Below are positions 48,190 through 59,809 of a stretch of DNA of 64,000 nt, one piece after another (position 1 is the first letter of the stretch; every line of letters starts with the position of its first letter). Both the position numbers and the translations under genes were made by a program. The DNA comes from Miscanthus floridulus. Taxonomy: Eukaryota; Streptophyta; Magnoliopsida; Poales; Poaceae. Location of the stretch: contig NC_089583.1 in NCBI RefSeq assembly GCF_019320115.1, forward strand, positions 78,431,739-78,495,738. The letters run 5' to 3'. Below the pieces are notes generated by a model. It had not been told where the DNA came from. It did not search any database and saw nothing but the letters and a program-made list of their open reading frames with translations.

Positions 48190-49268
48190 AAAAGAAAAGG
48201 CCTTTCATCAACCAACTTAAATTTCTGACAACCTTATAAGCCGTGGGATAAAGAAATTAGAAACGGTAATGTGCGTGTGGGGAGGGGAGGGTGTTAGTAT
48301 TGACATAATTGCACTGCTGATTACTCGTAACAGTAGTGATGATAGAACAATTTTTCTATAAATGAAAACTAACAAATTGACAGTTGCGCTAACGCAGCTG
48401 GCTGTTACCATCCTTAAAGAGTAAGCCGTTGTAAGCTCCACTGAGCGACATATTGCAAGAGTTGGTGACGACAAAATACTGCACGTGCAGGTAAAGAACC
48501 ATTTAGTTCTGTCTGGCTATAGAACAAATGCCATTTTCTGGCAATCCTGAAAAGAGAAGGCCTTTCATGAACCAACTTAAATTTCTGTCAACCTTATAAG
48601 CCATGGGATAAATAAATTAGAAACGGTAATGTGCGTGTAGGGAGGGGAGCGTGTTAGTATTGACAAAATTGCACTGCTGATTACTTGTAACAGTAGTGAC
48701 GGCGGAACAATTTCCTATAAATAAAAACTAACAAATTGACAGTTGCACTAACGCAGCTGGCCGTTACCATCCTTAAAGAGTAAGCCGTTGTAAGCTCCAC
48801 TGAGCAACATACTGCAAGAGTGGGTGACGACAAAATACTACACGTGCAGGTAAAGAACCATTTAGTTCTGTTTGGCTATAGAACAAATGCCATTTTCTGG
48901 CAATCCTGAAAAGAAAAGTCCTTTCATGAACCAACTTAAATTTTTGTCAACCTTATAAGCCATGGAATAAAGAAATTAGAAACGGTCATGTGCGTGTGGG
49001 GAGAGGAGGGTGTTAGTATTGACATAATTGCACTGCAGATTACTTGTAACAGTAGTGACAACAGAACAATTTTCTATATAAATAAAAACTAGCAAATTGA
49101 CAGTTGCGCTAACGCAGCTGGCCGTACAATCCTTAAAGTGTAAGCCGGTGTAAGCTCTACTGAGCAACATACTGCAATAGTGGGTGACGACAAAATACTG
49201 CACGTGCAAATAAAGAACCATTTAATTCTGTATGGCTATAGAACAAATGCCATTTCTGGTAATCCGTA
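48190..49268. repeat. Three tandem copies of a 360-bp repeat
   Basis: The units begin near 48200, 48560 and 48920 with 'cctttcat(c/g)aacc' and share, in order, 'aaacggta/catgtgcgtg', 'tgttagtattgaca', 'cagttgc.ctaacgcagctgg', 'gtaagctc.actgagc' and 'tagaacaaatgcc'. Copies differ by scattered substitutions and small indels, so they are not an assembly stutter. The array lies in the presumed 5' intron or promoter side of the dsRBD gene. No coding potential is shared by all three. Confidence 0.85.
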
Positions 49269-49487
49269 ACGGATTTTTGTGCATTCAACCCCCAAGTTTC
49301 CAAGTCTAGAAACCATCAAGCTGTCTGCTCAGCATCATATATCATCTTAAATAGTTACATCAACCTTGTCCTCGCCAAAGAATTATACTCAGTCACAATA
49401 AAGATGCAGATGTATATTATCGAACTATGAACGGCGATTTATTTTTTCCAAGCAAATATGAATATTGGAATTTTTGAAGAAATACTA

Positions 49488-49623
49488 CTCTCTCCGTTCC
49501 AAATTATAAGTCCCTTTGACTTGTTTGGTACATCCATTTTGCTATGCATCTAGATCTAATAATATGTCTTGATACATAGCAAAATGGAAAGTCGAAGCGA
49601 TTTATAATTTGGAACGGAGGGAG
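49488..49623. mobile_element. Stowaway MITE
   Basis: This 136-bp element has inverted ends 'ctctctccgttccaaattat' and its inverse, with the target TA on both sides (49486-49487 and 49624-49625). The terminal consensus CTCCCTCCGTTCC is that of grass Stowaway (Tc1/mariner-type) MITEs. It has no coding capacity. Confidence 0.85.
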
Positions 49624-49859
49624 TACTACAAATTCGGAATTTACCATCAGAAAATGATGCATCAAACGCAGCAGGCTGGGGAATATCTCCAAGGCTGGAC
49701 GACCCTCCTGATTCTTTTTAAAACCGCGTGGCACGCACTGAAGCACCTAATCGAACTACGCGTGGTTAGGTCGTATTAGTGGGGTCCCGCAGCACACAAA
49801 TCATCCAATCCAACCTATTGAAATAGGGACAACAAAGGGTTTCGGATTTCATTGCTTTA

Positions 49860-50497
49860 GAGTCAGTCACAGCAAAGAATAGGTCCAATCCTAGATTGAA
49901 CCCTAGAACAATCCGTACAACCGAGTTTCAGTCGCCTACCAGCTAAAGAAGAAACCGGCGGGCCGACTTCGGACTGATGGATCTGCACTGGAGCGAATGC
50001 AGAGTGGAGAAAGTGGGAGACGACGCCGCTCAGGGTAAAGAGAGTGGAGAAGGTGCTGTCTCGCCGGCTGGGAGAGTCGGAGAGCAGACGGGGAGTCGCC
50101 GACGGGGAGAGTAGGCCGGGACAGCGTTTTTGCAGTTTCCCACTGGTGCCACGGAATGACGGAGGAACCCCCGTCGTATTATCACTTTTTTTTCTTCCAG
50201 TTTTGACCCTGGCCCACAGCAATACGCCAACTCGGCAATACCACGCGCTGGACCCCGGCTCGGGCTCGCACTCGCAGTTCGGTTCGGATCCGATTCCAGC
50301 AGGCTCCTGCGTCTCACGGCGGGTAACCTCGGCTTCACTTCACCACGATCTCGTCTGCTTCTCGAGCGCACCGCCGGTGAGGCGGTGAAACACGAGGAGA
50401 CGAAGCCAATCGTCCGTCCCCTCGCCCTCCGGTGATCACCCCAAACCAAAGTCGATCAGCTCTGCACGCCCGGCGGCACCGGCACACCGTGTCGGCG
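49860..50497. promoter_or_regulatory. Shared upstream region of two divergent genes
   Basis: The dsRBD gene runs left and the PNRC-like gene runs right from here. On the minus strand about 50140-49945 is CT-rich, contains no ATG in its last 100 bp and ends in a donor-like 'tagctg/gtaggcg', so it is a candidate 5' UTR exon for the dsRBD gene. Bases 50220-50497 are GC-rich and would hold the promoter and 5' UTR of the plus-strand gene. No TATA box is convincing. Confidence 0.35.
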
Positions 50498-51504
50498 ATG
50501 GCAACGTTGTGCATCCGTTCCACGGACTGCCTCGCTGGCCGCGCCTCCTTCGGTGCCCACCGCGGGGTGCGCGCGGCGCCTGCGCTCGCTCCTCGTTTGC
50601 CAATGCAGCAGCGAAGCCAGCACGGAAGTCAGACTCTAGCCACGGCTTCTCCGCCTCATGTGGCCCTCAATTCGCGGTCGGCGCGTGGACGGGCGAACGG
50701 GCAGCAGCGCAGGCGCCGGTCTCCCCCGGCGTCCGGGCCCGGCTCGCCACCGCACAAGGGCGTCATGGAGAACATCGTGATCTTGCGCAGGGGCCAGGTC
50801 CTGATGGATATGGCCACGGCGCCGCTGACGGCGACAACCTCGGCCGCGGTGCCGAGCGTCGCCACAGGCGGTGCCGGAGAAGGCCGAGACTGATGCGCTG
50901 GCGGGGAAGGATGCGGATGCGGGTGTGGCGGCCGCAGCGCGCCGCGGGGAGCGGGAGAAGGTGGATGAGTCCGTGGCGGCCGCGAAGCAGAGCAGCGAAG
51001 AGGCTGAGAAGTGCGAGGCTGTCGCGGCGGTGGACCAACGCGCCGCGCCGGAGGAGGCGCCCGAGACTGCGGTGGCCGCGGACAACATGGGAACGGAGAC
51101 GAAGGAGGCAGAAGAACCCGTGGTGGCCACGAACCAGAGCGGAGCGGAGACGACGATGGAGGAGAACGAACCTGAGGCGACCGCGAGCCAGAGCGGCGCG
51201 CAGGCGGAGACCGCCGAGCCGGTAGCGGCCGTGGACCAGCGTGGTCCCGACACGCGTGAGAAGGAGGAGGACGCTGCAGAGCACCGCGGCGCCGATGCCA
51301 TGAAGTCAGAACCCGCACCAGACCCTCCCGCTGGCGAAGGAGGAGGAGGCCGAGCAGGCGTACTCGGGTGCGTCGTTCGCACCTGATCCCCGCGCGCTGC
51401 CCATCCCGGTGCACTTGCTGAAGCCCCGCGGTAGGGCTGCTCGGTTCCGTGTCCTTGGGCCTGACAACGACCGCGCGCCGGCGGCCACGGCTGCGGCGGC
51501 ATGA
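50498..51504 (+). pseudogene. Protein with PNRC-like motifs, two apparent frameshifts
   Basis: The ATG at 50498 starts MATLCIRSTDCLAG, an arginine/alanine-rich N-terminus compatible with an organellar transit peptide or disorder. About residue 88 shows VMENIVILRRGQ. The first frame ends at 50893, but from about 50867 another frame continues with an alanine/glutamate-rich low-complexity stretch (PEKAETDALAGKDADAG...) to about 51327. A third frame then carries LAKEEEAEQAYSGASF and DPRALPIPVHLL up to TGA 51502. Two single-base offsets are therefore needed for one protein of about 330 residues. The ILRRG motif with a late Y-(S/A)-G-x-x-F...P-x-x-LP-x-P motif resembles PNRC-type proteins that bind the decapping activator DCP1 (recall). 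The cause may be sequencing error or real decay. Confidence 0.5.
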
Positions 51505-52109
51505 GGTCGTGGAATGCTGGAAGTGGAAGCCAAGCCGGGAGATGAGTCGTCGTCGTAGTCACAGTCACAGGCTCACAGTACGGCGGAGTCAATCAGGGCA
51601 GGGGACTCTACTACTGGATCTGGAGGCTGTATTGTATTCGTAGCTCCCGTAGTTCACATTCACGGGCTCCATTCCTTTTGTTTTGTCATCATCAAAATTG
51701 TACCTAGCATGATTGTTATTGTTTATGTGGTGTCGCTTTGAAGTTTGTAGATCTGAACATACTATTTAGGATCGTCCTGAAACGGACGTCACCATTGTAA
51801 TCCATGAAATTCCTGCTCGGTTTTGTTTTGCGAATCATGGATAAACATTTATGTTTTTCTTTCATTTTGAAAATAGAAAATCACATCAAGGTTTAACAAT
51901 GTTTTACAGCGGTTCCAATGCCTACTGCCGCACAGTTTTTCCTCTGTCACGACTCGTCAGAAAGTCAGAAACAAGCACGCACAACCGAACGTCTCATTCG
52001 CATATCACACAGCCATGTCAGTGTGTGCCTCGTTTTCTTCAGTTATGCTGTAATGTCCACGAAACCAAGCACGCATGCTCACTTCAGTCTTGACTTGTGA
52101 TTGTTACCC
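51505..52109. other. Convergent 3' flanks
   Basis: This is the region between the stop of the PNRC-like gene and the stop of the transporter, which run toward each other. AT-rich sequence near 51660-51900 is likely 3' UTR and polyadenylation sequence of the plus gene. No further gene is seen. Confidence 0.4.
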
Positions 52110-55100
52110 TCAGCCGCGCGCCCAGCCATCCTCGAGCGGCATGTCCGCCGGCATGACCTTCTTCCAGAACCAGTGCTTCCGCCAGAGCAGCACCATCTCC
52201 TCGATGGGCACGCCCTTGGTCTCGGGGAGGAAGACGCAGACGAAGACGGTCATGACGGTGATCCACCCGGCGAAGAAGAGGAAGATGCCGAACTTGAAGG
52301 CGCACAGCAGCGACAGGAACGCCTGCGCGATGGCGAAGGTGAAGAGCAGGTTCACGGCCACCGTGATGCTCTGCCCCGCCGACCGCGTCTCCAGCGGGAA
52401 GATCTCGCTCGGCACCGTCCACCCCAGCGGGCCCCACGACCACCCGAACGCCAGCACGAACAGGCAGATCACCACCACCACCGCGATCGAGTAGCTCCGC
52501 GACAGCTGCTTGTCAGCCCCGAACTTGGCGCCCAGGATCACCGCCACGATCACCTGCACGCACGCGTCCATGTAGTGTACGTTAGTCCCAAGAAGAGCTC
52601 GGTCAGAAACTCAGTCGATCAGTCCATTCAGTCGATCACCTGGCAGACGATCATCTGGATCCCGCCGCTGATGAGGAGCTTCCGGCGGCCGAGGCGGTCG
52701 ACGGTGCCGATGGAGATGAGCGTCGAGGAGAAGAGCACGGCGCCGGTGAGCACGGAGGAGTAGAGGGACGCGTTCCCGCCGAAGCCCATGCTCTGGAACA
52801 GGACCGGCGCGTAGAAGAGGATGGAGTTGATGCCCGTCAGGATCTGGAACGCCGGCAGGCACACGGCCATCACCAGCTGCGGCCGGTTGCGCGGCTCCAG
52901 GATGTTCCGGAACGGGTGCTCGATGGTGTTGGCCAGCTCGCTCGCCTCCACCATGTCCGTGAACTCCGCGTCCACGTCGGCCGTGCCCCGGATGCACTCC
53001 AGCACGCGCCGGCCCTCCTCCACGCGCCCGCGCTCGATGAGGCTGTTGGGCGTCTCCGGGAGGAACAGCCCGGCCAGCGTCATCAGCAGCGCCGGCGCCG
53101 CCGCCAGGCCCAGAGACAGCCTCCACCCCCACGGCTTGATGTTCTGCGTGCCGTAGTTGATCAGGTTCGCCGTGAAGATGCCCAGCGTCGTCGCGAGCTG
53201 GAACATCATGTTCAGCCCGCCGCGGAGGTGCGCCGGCGCCATCTCCGACAGGTACAGCGGCACGGCCTGGTTGCCGAAACCGATGCCGACGCCGAGCATG
53301 ATGCGCCCGAGGATGAGCATGGCCAGGTTCACGGCGGCCACGTTGAGGGCCGCGCCGATGAGGAAGCTGACGCCGCCGCAGACGATGCTGGCTTTGCGGC
53401 CGTAGTTCCTCGTCACGGGGGACGCGACGAGGGAGGCCACGAGGCCGGCGAGGTAGAGCGAGGAGGTGAACGCCGCGAGTCCCTGGTTGTCGTACTTGCA
53501 GTAGTTGTTCTTCCCGCCGGAGTTCTTCCTGTGGAACACCACCGGGAAGAATTTCTCCAGAAATGGGTCCATGGATGTCACACCTCCTGCAGCATACGGT
53601 CAGTCAGATCGGCTGAACATACAAGCAGATAATCCATGTGAAACACTGGCACTTCAGACAGAGTTCAAAAGTTCAAACACAGTACAATTTGTTATGGTCA
53701 TGGGCATCTGAAATTCTAACAGTGCCACGACTTAAAAGAGTGTTCACCCGATCAACAGCGTGTTTGTTTCATCATAAACAATGATAGATTATTTACTGCT
53801 GGCTGATTTGGTGTGAGAGAAAAATATTGTTTCAACTTATAATCCACGATCATATATGAGCAAGCAAAACAGGCTGCAAATCAACTAGTGGCACAACGAG
53901 TGCGTGGAATTCTGCTGCAGCATTATTGTGTTTGATGACTAGTAGATGTGTAAAGCGTTCTTTTTTTTTCTTGATCATCTAAAAGGTTTACACGTCTTTG
54001 TATTAAGATAGAAAAAATATTCGTCACAGCGGCCCTGTTCGTTTATCTTACAATCGTCTTTTTCAGCTTATTTTTTCAGAACAGTGTTTCTCTCTCACAA
54101 CAAATCAGTCGGAACAATATTTCGGTTTGTTTTTTCAGCGAAGCGAACAGAGCCAGCATGTTGTAGCGGCGTCCTAAAGGGTCAATAAGTTTTACATGGA
54201 CGCTTAGACCTTCTAGTGTACTATAAGCTATGACCTATTCGGCTGGTATTAAAGTCGGCTGATAAGCCGGCTGAAGCTGTTTTGTTGTGCGAGAAAAATA
54301 CTGTAGATTCTAATTGATAAGTCAAGTTACATTAGACACTGATCAAATGTGTAAAGCATTATGTAAACATTAGACTTAGAGCAAATTAGGCCCGACCCAA
54401 ACCCGTTGGGTTTTGGTCCACCCACGGACCTTAAGTGGATAGGGCCCAGGCACAGATCTAGCTGCCTAGGAATTTTTTCTCAGCCCGAGCCCAGACCGAA
54501 AAAATAGGCCCAACTTACCTAGTGGGACAGTCATGGACGTGATTATCTCGACCTGAAATAACCGGCTTTTTTTTTGCACGGCCCAAACCTGACCTGGCCC
54601 GCAAAATATTCAGGTCTAGTAAACATGTAGTATGGCATAACTACTCCCCCTGGTACAGTTACTTGACGTGTTGTACAAAATTCAGTGAAATATTTGAAAC
54701 TTTGATCGTCAATAGTTTTAAAATGTTTAGTTTCGAAACACGAAAATCTATTGCATAGGTTTGCTTGAAAACTAGTTTCGCAATTTCATACTTGTTATAT
54801 ATTAAAGTATATTTCAGTAAATAATATAATCAAGTTTAAAACTCGAAGATCATAAATAACCAGACGGAAATTGCTAGCAAGTGCTTAAGAATTAACGGAT
54901 CCAATAGAGCCTTAGGGCCACTGCCCACTGCTTCACTTTTTTTTAACATCATTCACACTTTTTAGCCATGAGACACAAGGAGAGATGGGATGTTCCGGTC
55001 ATCCGCACTTTTTTTAAAGGCCACAGTTATAAGAGCGAACTATTTTAGGGAATCCTTTTTTTAGGGAACTATTTTAGGGAACCTTGGACTAAGGATGGCA

Positions 55101-58100
55101 ACGGAGCAGTTTCGAGTTTCGGGTCGGATATCCGCGGGTTCTAGGTCTCGCAGGTTTGGGTTCGGGGATGATTTCTCACCCACGGTTTTTAGGTTCGGAG
55201 CCCCGAAACCTATCAGGTTCGGTTTCGGGTTTGGTTTTCCACCCGGGGATATCCAATGGATATTCGAAATAAATCATTTGGAATAAAAACTCATGTTTTA
55301 TAATATGCTAATAATAACTTATTTACTTAGATTATTAAATTTATTCTACGTTGACTCATGAAAATATTTATTATTTGTTGCCTCTTGTTGCTCTTACTAT
55401 GTTGCCATACAAAGCAGGTTTTGAGTATCCGCAGATTTGGTTTTGTGGACAGATTATCATCCGAATCGGTGTTCGGTGCGGTTTCAGGTTTTGATTTCAG
55501 GTTTCGAGTTCGGGTGCACAGAGACTCCACCCGATCCGAATCCGCCCCGTTGCCATCCCTGCCTTGGACAGGTAAATAGATAACGTCCAGCGAATAGAAG
55601 TACTCTTTTCAATTGTTTCAACACTGATGATCTCTACTAGTTGAAGATAATATCCAGTGGTCATGTTGTCATTTGTTAAACAAAGCCAGCTTTAGTTTAG
55701 GATAATGTAGTTGCGATGTTATATAGTACTAGTACCTATCACCGTGTTAACCGGGTCTTGCATGTGACTTTGGTTTGACTTGCGAATACAATATATATTT
55801 CTAAAAAATAATCCTCTCTTCGTGCTAGACGAAAATTGTCATTATAAATGAGATTATTATAGATTTTACCAAATTTGTCATGGAAATATGGATATTTGTA
55901 ATGGAAAATATAATAAATTGATTAATACTTATTTGGCAAATATATTAAGTTTAGTAATACTCCCTCCATCCCAAATCATAAGTCATTCTAACTTTTTTCG
56001 GGAGTCAAAACGTTTTAAGTTTGATCAAATTTATATAATAAAATAATAATATTTATGATACCAAATAAATATCATTACATTCTACATTAATTATATTTTT
56101 CATAATATATCTATTTCATGTCATAAATTTTTATGATTTCCTCTATAATTTTGATCAAACTTGAGATACAACCACTCAACTGATAGTTTGGCCTACTACA
56201 AAGCTATACAACCACTCAATCACTAGCATGACCACCTTTCAGAGCTAGTATAGAGTTTGAACCAGAATCACATAACTGCAGTTGTTGTCCTTCGGCGTCT
56301 TTTTAGGATGGAACCGATGAGGGAGTTACTTACTTCCTAGAGCATCTCCACTCCACTGGTCTTCAATATTTTATTCCTAAGGGTGTTTTCAACTGTGCCA
56401 CTTTAGCTAACTTATAGAAATCCAAATCAACATTTTTGCTTTCGTGGAAGAGAGAAAATATAAAAGAGAAAAATCTATCTCTTCTCAGTTTGGGTGGCTG
56501 GTTCGTATCATTGCTGGTTCGTGAAGAAGTACTACTGGCTGGTTTGTGTGAGAGAAAAATATTATTCTAGCTAAAAATTTACGATCATTTACAACAAGCC
56601 ACAGCCAAACGAAAAGACTATCTATCCATGCCTATCTTGTTTAGAATACGAGGTTATTCGTAGGCTTGCTCACGAAGAAGGGGAGAGTGAAGGAAGATGT
56701 AGAATAAAATATCACTTATATCCAAGGCCCACATAAATGAGGTGACAGTGAAATAATATGTAAGGCTCAAATTTTTTGAACCTGATAAATAGTACCATTT
56801 TCGTCTTATTTAGCAAATATTGTTCAATTGTGGACCAACTAGGCTCAAAAGATTCATCTCGTGATTTCCAACTAAACTGTGTAATTAGTTATTTTTTTAC
56901 CTACATTTAATACTCCATGCAAGCGGCTAAAAATTGATGTGATGGAGAGAGAGTGAAAAAACTTAGAATTTGGATGACATCTAAACAAGGTCTAAGAGCT
57001 AAGAGCTGGTGCCTGTTTAGTTGCACTTTATTTTGCAAAAAATTTCAAGATTCCTCGTCACATCGAATCTTTGGACGCATGCATGAAGCATTAAATATAA
57101 ATAAAAAATAAAACTAATTACACAGTTTAGACGAAATTCACGAGACGAATCTTTTAAGCCTAATTAAACTATGATTGAACACTAATTACTAAATAACAAC
57201 GAAAATGCTACAGTACCATTTTCCAAAAAAAAACGCCAACTAAACAAGGCCCTAGCTGTTGTCTTGTACTGTTAAGGATATCCTAATATGTTGGTAGTAG
57301 ATAGGCTAGTATTATTTTTACAAATATGGCGCGACTTACTACGGCAGTACCCAATACTCATATAAAAGATGGGCTCCACATGTGTGAAGGAAAAAAGATA
57401 GTTGGGATGGTTCTCACGCTATTGGGGGAGAAACAGCTCCCACTTTATTCAAGGAAAGACGAGAGAAATATTTATAATAAAAAAGGGATTATGGTAGAGG
57501 AGGAAAAAAATATTTTAACTCATAATATGATAGTTTTACAACAATAGAGGGAGGCACTATAAATTTTGCATCTCCTTTTCTTTTTCTTCGCGTGACGGCA
57601 TAGGCCACGGTCAATGGGCTCCACAACCACTGGTCCACTCCCTCCCAAATACAAACAAAACCTTGACAAACCAAAGATTTGCTCGTCATACGTGGGTGTT
57701 TTTACTGCATCTTTTTCCTGGCCCCTGCCGTGCATTACCTGCACTGCTACGATTCGCGGGATTACCTACTCTGCTCAGTAACAAAGTCTGCAACTATACT
57801 GTCGCGAAAATCGTCTAGCGAGTACTGTGTCAAGTGGAGCCACTGGTTGATCTCGACGTCCGGTTCCGGTCACCGTTTCCGACGAACGAGATGTACCGAG
57901 GCGAATATGGAGGCTCGGTAGAGGCGTGGAGCGTCCAATGAACACGAGCTGAAACCGATCGCTCATCGAAGTCAGAATGGAGCGTGCAGGTACAGCGCGC
58001 GTACTAGTACTACTACGCCTCTGCGCTGACGAGGAAGGAGAAGAGGAGATGGAGCGGAACGGCAGCGACGTCAGGCGCGGAAGCCGAACACGCGGCGCCG

Positions 58101-58743
58101 GCTCTGACTGCAAAGCTTTCCAAAAGGCCAACACCAACCGTCGTTCGTCCTGCCCTGACCAATCACACGGCCTTGGCTTGGCGGGGGAAAAGGCGTGTCG
58201 TCCGGAGATAGAGATACCACGAAATCCACCCAGCTTTCCAAAAGGCCCGACTCCATGTGTGCGGTGTGTCACACAGTGATCAGCGATGTGTGCGTGCCGA
58301 ACTGGTGCGGGAACGCGACGGACACCTCGGTCGCTGGGGCCAAATCCGAGCGGCAAGACAGGACTAGTCCTAGAGCGGCCAAATCCGAGCGGGGCCACGC
58401 CGGCGTCACGGCCTTGAAACACCGAAACGGGTGGCTGGCTGCCGCAAGCTATCGGCGAGCGCGAGCCAACCACGGCGGCTTAGCTTGTTCGTTTGCGCGC
58501 TCATGGACGAGAATTAAGCGGACACGGCACGGGGTGTGGACTATGGAAGCAGATGAGCGCAGCGCGGACGCAAACGAGAGGAGCGGGAGCGGACGTACCG
58601 GAGATGCCGATGTCGTAGCCGAAGATGGCGCCCCCGACGGCGGCGACGAGGCAGGTCACGGCGACGGCGAGCGTCATGCGGCCCTTGTACTGCGCCGCGC
58701 GCTCCGTCTTCACGCCCAGCGCCGCCATCCCGCCGCCCGCCAT
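52110..58743 (-). CDS. Monosaccharide/H+ symporter, STP (sugar transport protein) family
   Basis: There are three exons on the minus strand: 58743-58599, 53586-52640 and 52553-52110. GT-AG junctions fuse ...DIGISG with GVTSMDPF and ...MIVCQ with VIVAVILG. The product is 511 residues, the normal STP length. It is a 12-helix major-facilitator protein of the plasma membrane that imports hexoses with protons. Visible family marks are [14 protein letters not shown] in helix 1, [81 protein letters not shown] and the closing [11 protein letters not shown]. All frames are open and the splice sites are good, so it looks functional. The last exon ends in GWARG. I cannot settle which STP member it is; the sequence recalls the grass STP7/MST-like group. 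The first intron is 5 kb and full of small elements. Confidence 0.92.
54031..54154. mobile_element. 124-bp MITE with ggccctgttcg ends
   Basis: 'ggccctgttcg' at 54031 is mirrored, with one mismatch, by 'cgaacagagcc' ending at 54154. The inner sequence is an imperfect hairpin (ttttcagctta... / ...tttttcagcg). A trinucleotide agc flanks both sides. The end style is that of common grass hAT-like MITEs; the assignment is by recall. Confidence 0.6.
55093..55558. mobile_element. TIR element with ggatggcaacgg ends
   Basis: 'ggatggcaacgg' (55093-55104) and 'ccgttgccatcc' (55547-55558) are perfect inverted repeats. Similarity continues inward as degenerate 'tcgggt'/'acccga' runs. The centre (55270-55430) is AT-rich. 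There is no transposase, and the target-site duplication is unclear. Confidence 0.55.
55960..56168. mobile_element. Truncated Stowaway-like element
   Basis: It starts at TA with 'ctccctccatcccaaatcat', a Stowaway left end, and continues with the usual 'gtttgatcaaatttatat' interior. Similarity to the expected interior ends near 'ttttgatcaaacttgagata'. The matching right terminus is absent, so the copy is truncated. Confidence 0.5.
57009..57253. mobile_element. 245-bp MITE with cctgtttagtt ends
   Basis: The left end 'gtgcctgtttagttgcac' pairs with the inverse of 'gccaactaaacaaggccct' at the right. agctg flanks both sides (57004-57008 and 57254-57258), a possible 5-bp duplication. The interior 'aattacacagtttagacg...cacgagacgaatctttt' is shared, in inverse orientation, with 56840-56935 immediately to the left and with 59160-59230 upstream of the gene. 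At least three related copies therefore surround this locus. Confidence 0.55.
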
Positions 58744-59094
58744 CGCTGCTGCCTGCCCTCCCTCCCTCTCTCTCTCTCTCTCTGCTCTGCTCCAAGACTA
58801 GCCGAGCTACTAGCAGCCACACCACACGGAAGCAATGCTCTAACCGACGACCCCGCCCGTCCGCAGACCACAGGTATATGCAGAAACGGAGCCTGCCAGT
58901 CTCGCTTGTTGCGTGGATCCCTCGGTTGGCAGGCTCTTCCTTCCCTTCTTGACCTGCCACACTCGACTCGACACTCCTGGGTCTTGGCGAAGGCGAGTGA
59001 AGTGAATGGGAGTGGGGACAGACAGAGCCAGCAGCAGGCTGGGGATGGGTCTGCGGTTGCCTACATTTAAGCCGCGAGCAAGCGGACAGCTAAG
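58744..59094 (-). promoter_or_regulatory. STP 5' UTR and proximal promoter
   Basis: The sequence directly upstream of the start codon contains a (TC/GA)n tract at about 58766-58790, typical of plant 5' UTRs. No unambiguous TATA box can be fixed. A plus-strand frame covering 58195-59070 is antisense to exon 1 and its upstream region and shows no domain. Confidence 0.4.
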
Positions 59095-59395
59095 CCTGGT
59101 AAATTTTCACCCCAAACTAAAATATCAAATCTTGCAGCACATATATGAAGTATTAAATATAGATAAAAAAAAAATTAATTACACAGTTTGATTGGAAATC
59201 ACGAGACGAATGTTTCAAGACTAATTAGTCCATGATTAGCCATAAGTGCTACAGTAACTAACACGCGCTAATGGTGGATTAATTAGGCTTAATAAATTTG
59301 TCAGACGAGCTATATAATTAGTTTTTTTATTAATATCCGAAAATCCCTTCCAACATCCCAAAACATCCGATGTGACGTCCAAACATTTTTATTTC
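59095..59395. mobile_element. MITE-like copy upstream of the STP gene
   Basis: 'gaagtattaaatatagat', 'aattacacagtttgattgg', 'cacgagacgaatgttt' and 'taattagtccatgattagcc' follow in the order seen in the intron copy at 57050-57180. The ends are poorly defined, so the limits are approximate. It lies 350 bp from the start codon and could contribute promoter sequence. Confidence 0.45.
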
Positions 59396-59767
59396 GCGAA
59401 CTCAACACACCCTAACTCGTGCGTCGGCTCGGCCGTCCAGATACAGCTAGAGAGATATCTACCGAACTGTCCGAAGAGAATTCGACAGCGATTAGATGTT
59501 CTTTTAATACCTTTATTAACAATTTTTCAGACATTAAATACAGTCTCAGATATCTATAATATTTAATATCTGGGAGTACTACTTAATTTGGATATGTCCT
59601 GATAACATCCGTAACTGTACGTTTGGGCTTGTATAGCTTTGCATTGAATACATTACACATTTGTACATATATAGATGTTACTTGTAGTCAACGTCTAAAG
59701 AAATATCCGTGATCGATAGCGTTTACATCTGTCTTATTTCATACTTGATGCATATATTTATTCGTAT
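59396..59767. other. Intergenic stretch, nothing recognised
   Basis: This is AT-rich sequence between the upstream MITE and the CACTA terminus, without coding or repeat features that I can identify. Confidence 0.4.
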
Positions 59768-59809
59768 CACTACTGGAATCGTGGGATTTGTCTGGTGCCA
59801 TAGGCACTA

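Larger units (their letters stand above)
53587..58598 (-). other. First intron of the STP gene (5 kb)
   Basis: The donor is gtacgt at 58598 and the acceptor is ...ctgcag ending at 53587. The intron interrupts the codon after DIGIS. It contains at least four small DNA elements, listed separately, several decayed hAT-type fragments (about 53760-53880 and 56500-56610, sharing 'gtgagagaaaaatatt'), and a GC-rich tract next to exon 1 (57740-58500). Frames in the GC-rich part show no domain. Confidence 0.8.

Noticed and set aside
48190..49268. CRISPR-like array
   Set aside because: Units are 360 bp and contiguous, without spacers, in plant nuclear DNA; it is an ordinary tandem duplication.
50509..51592. 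Long frames of 170-320 codons on both strands across the PNRC-like gene
   Set aside because: They are shadow frames of a GC-rich coding region and are Arg/Pro/Ser-rich; the recognised motifs lie in the other frames.
52916..53632. 238-codon plus-strand frame opposite STP exon 2
   Set aside because: Antisense shadow of a well-supported transporter exon.
57775..59070. Frames up to 291 codons around STP exon 1 and intron start
   Set aside because: GC-rich flank of exon 1; no domain, and they overlap the true exon on the opposite strand.
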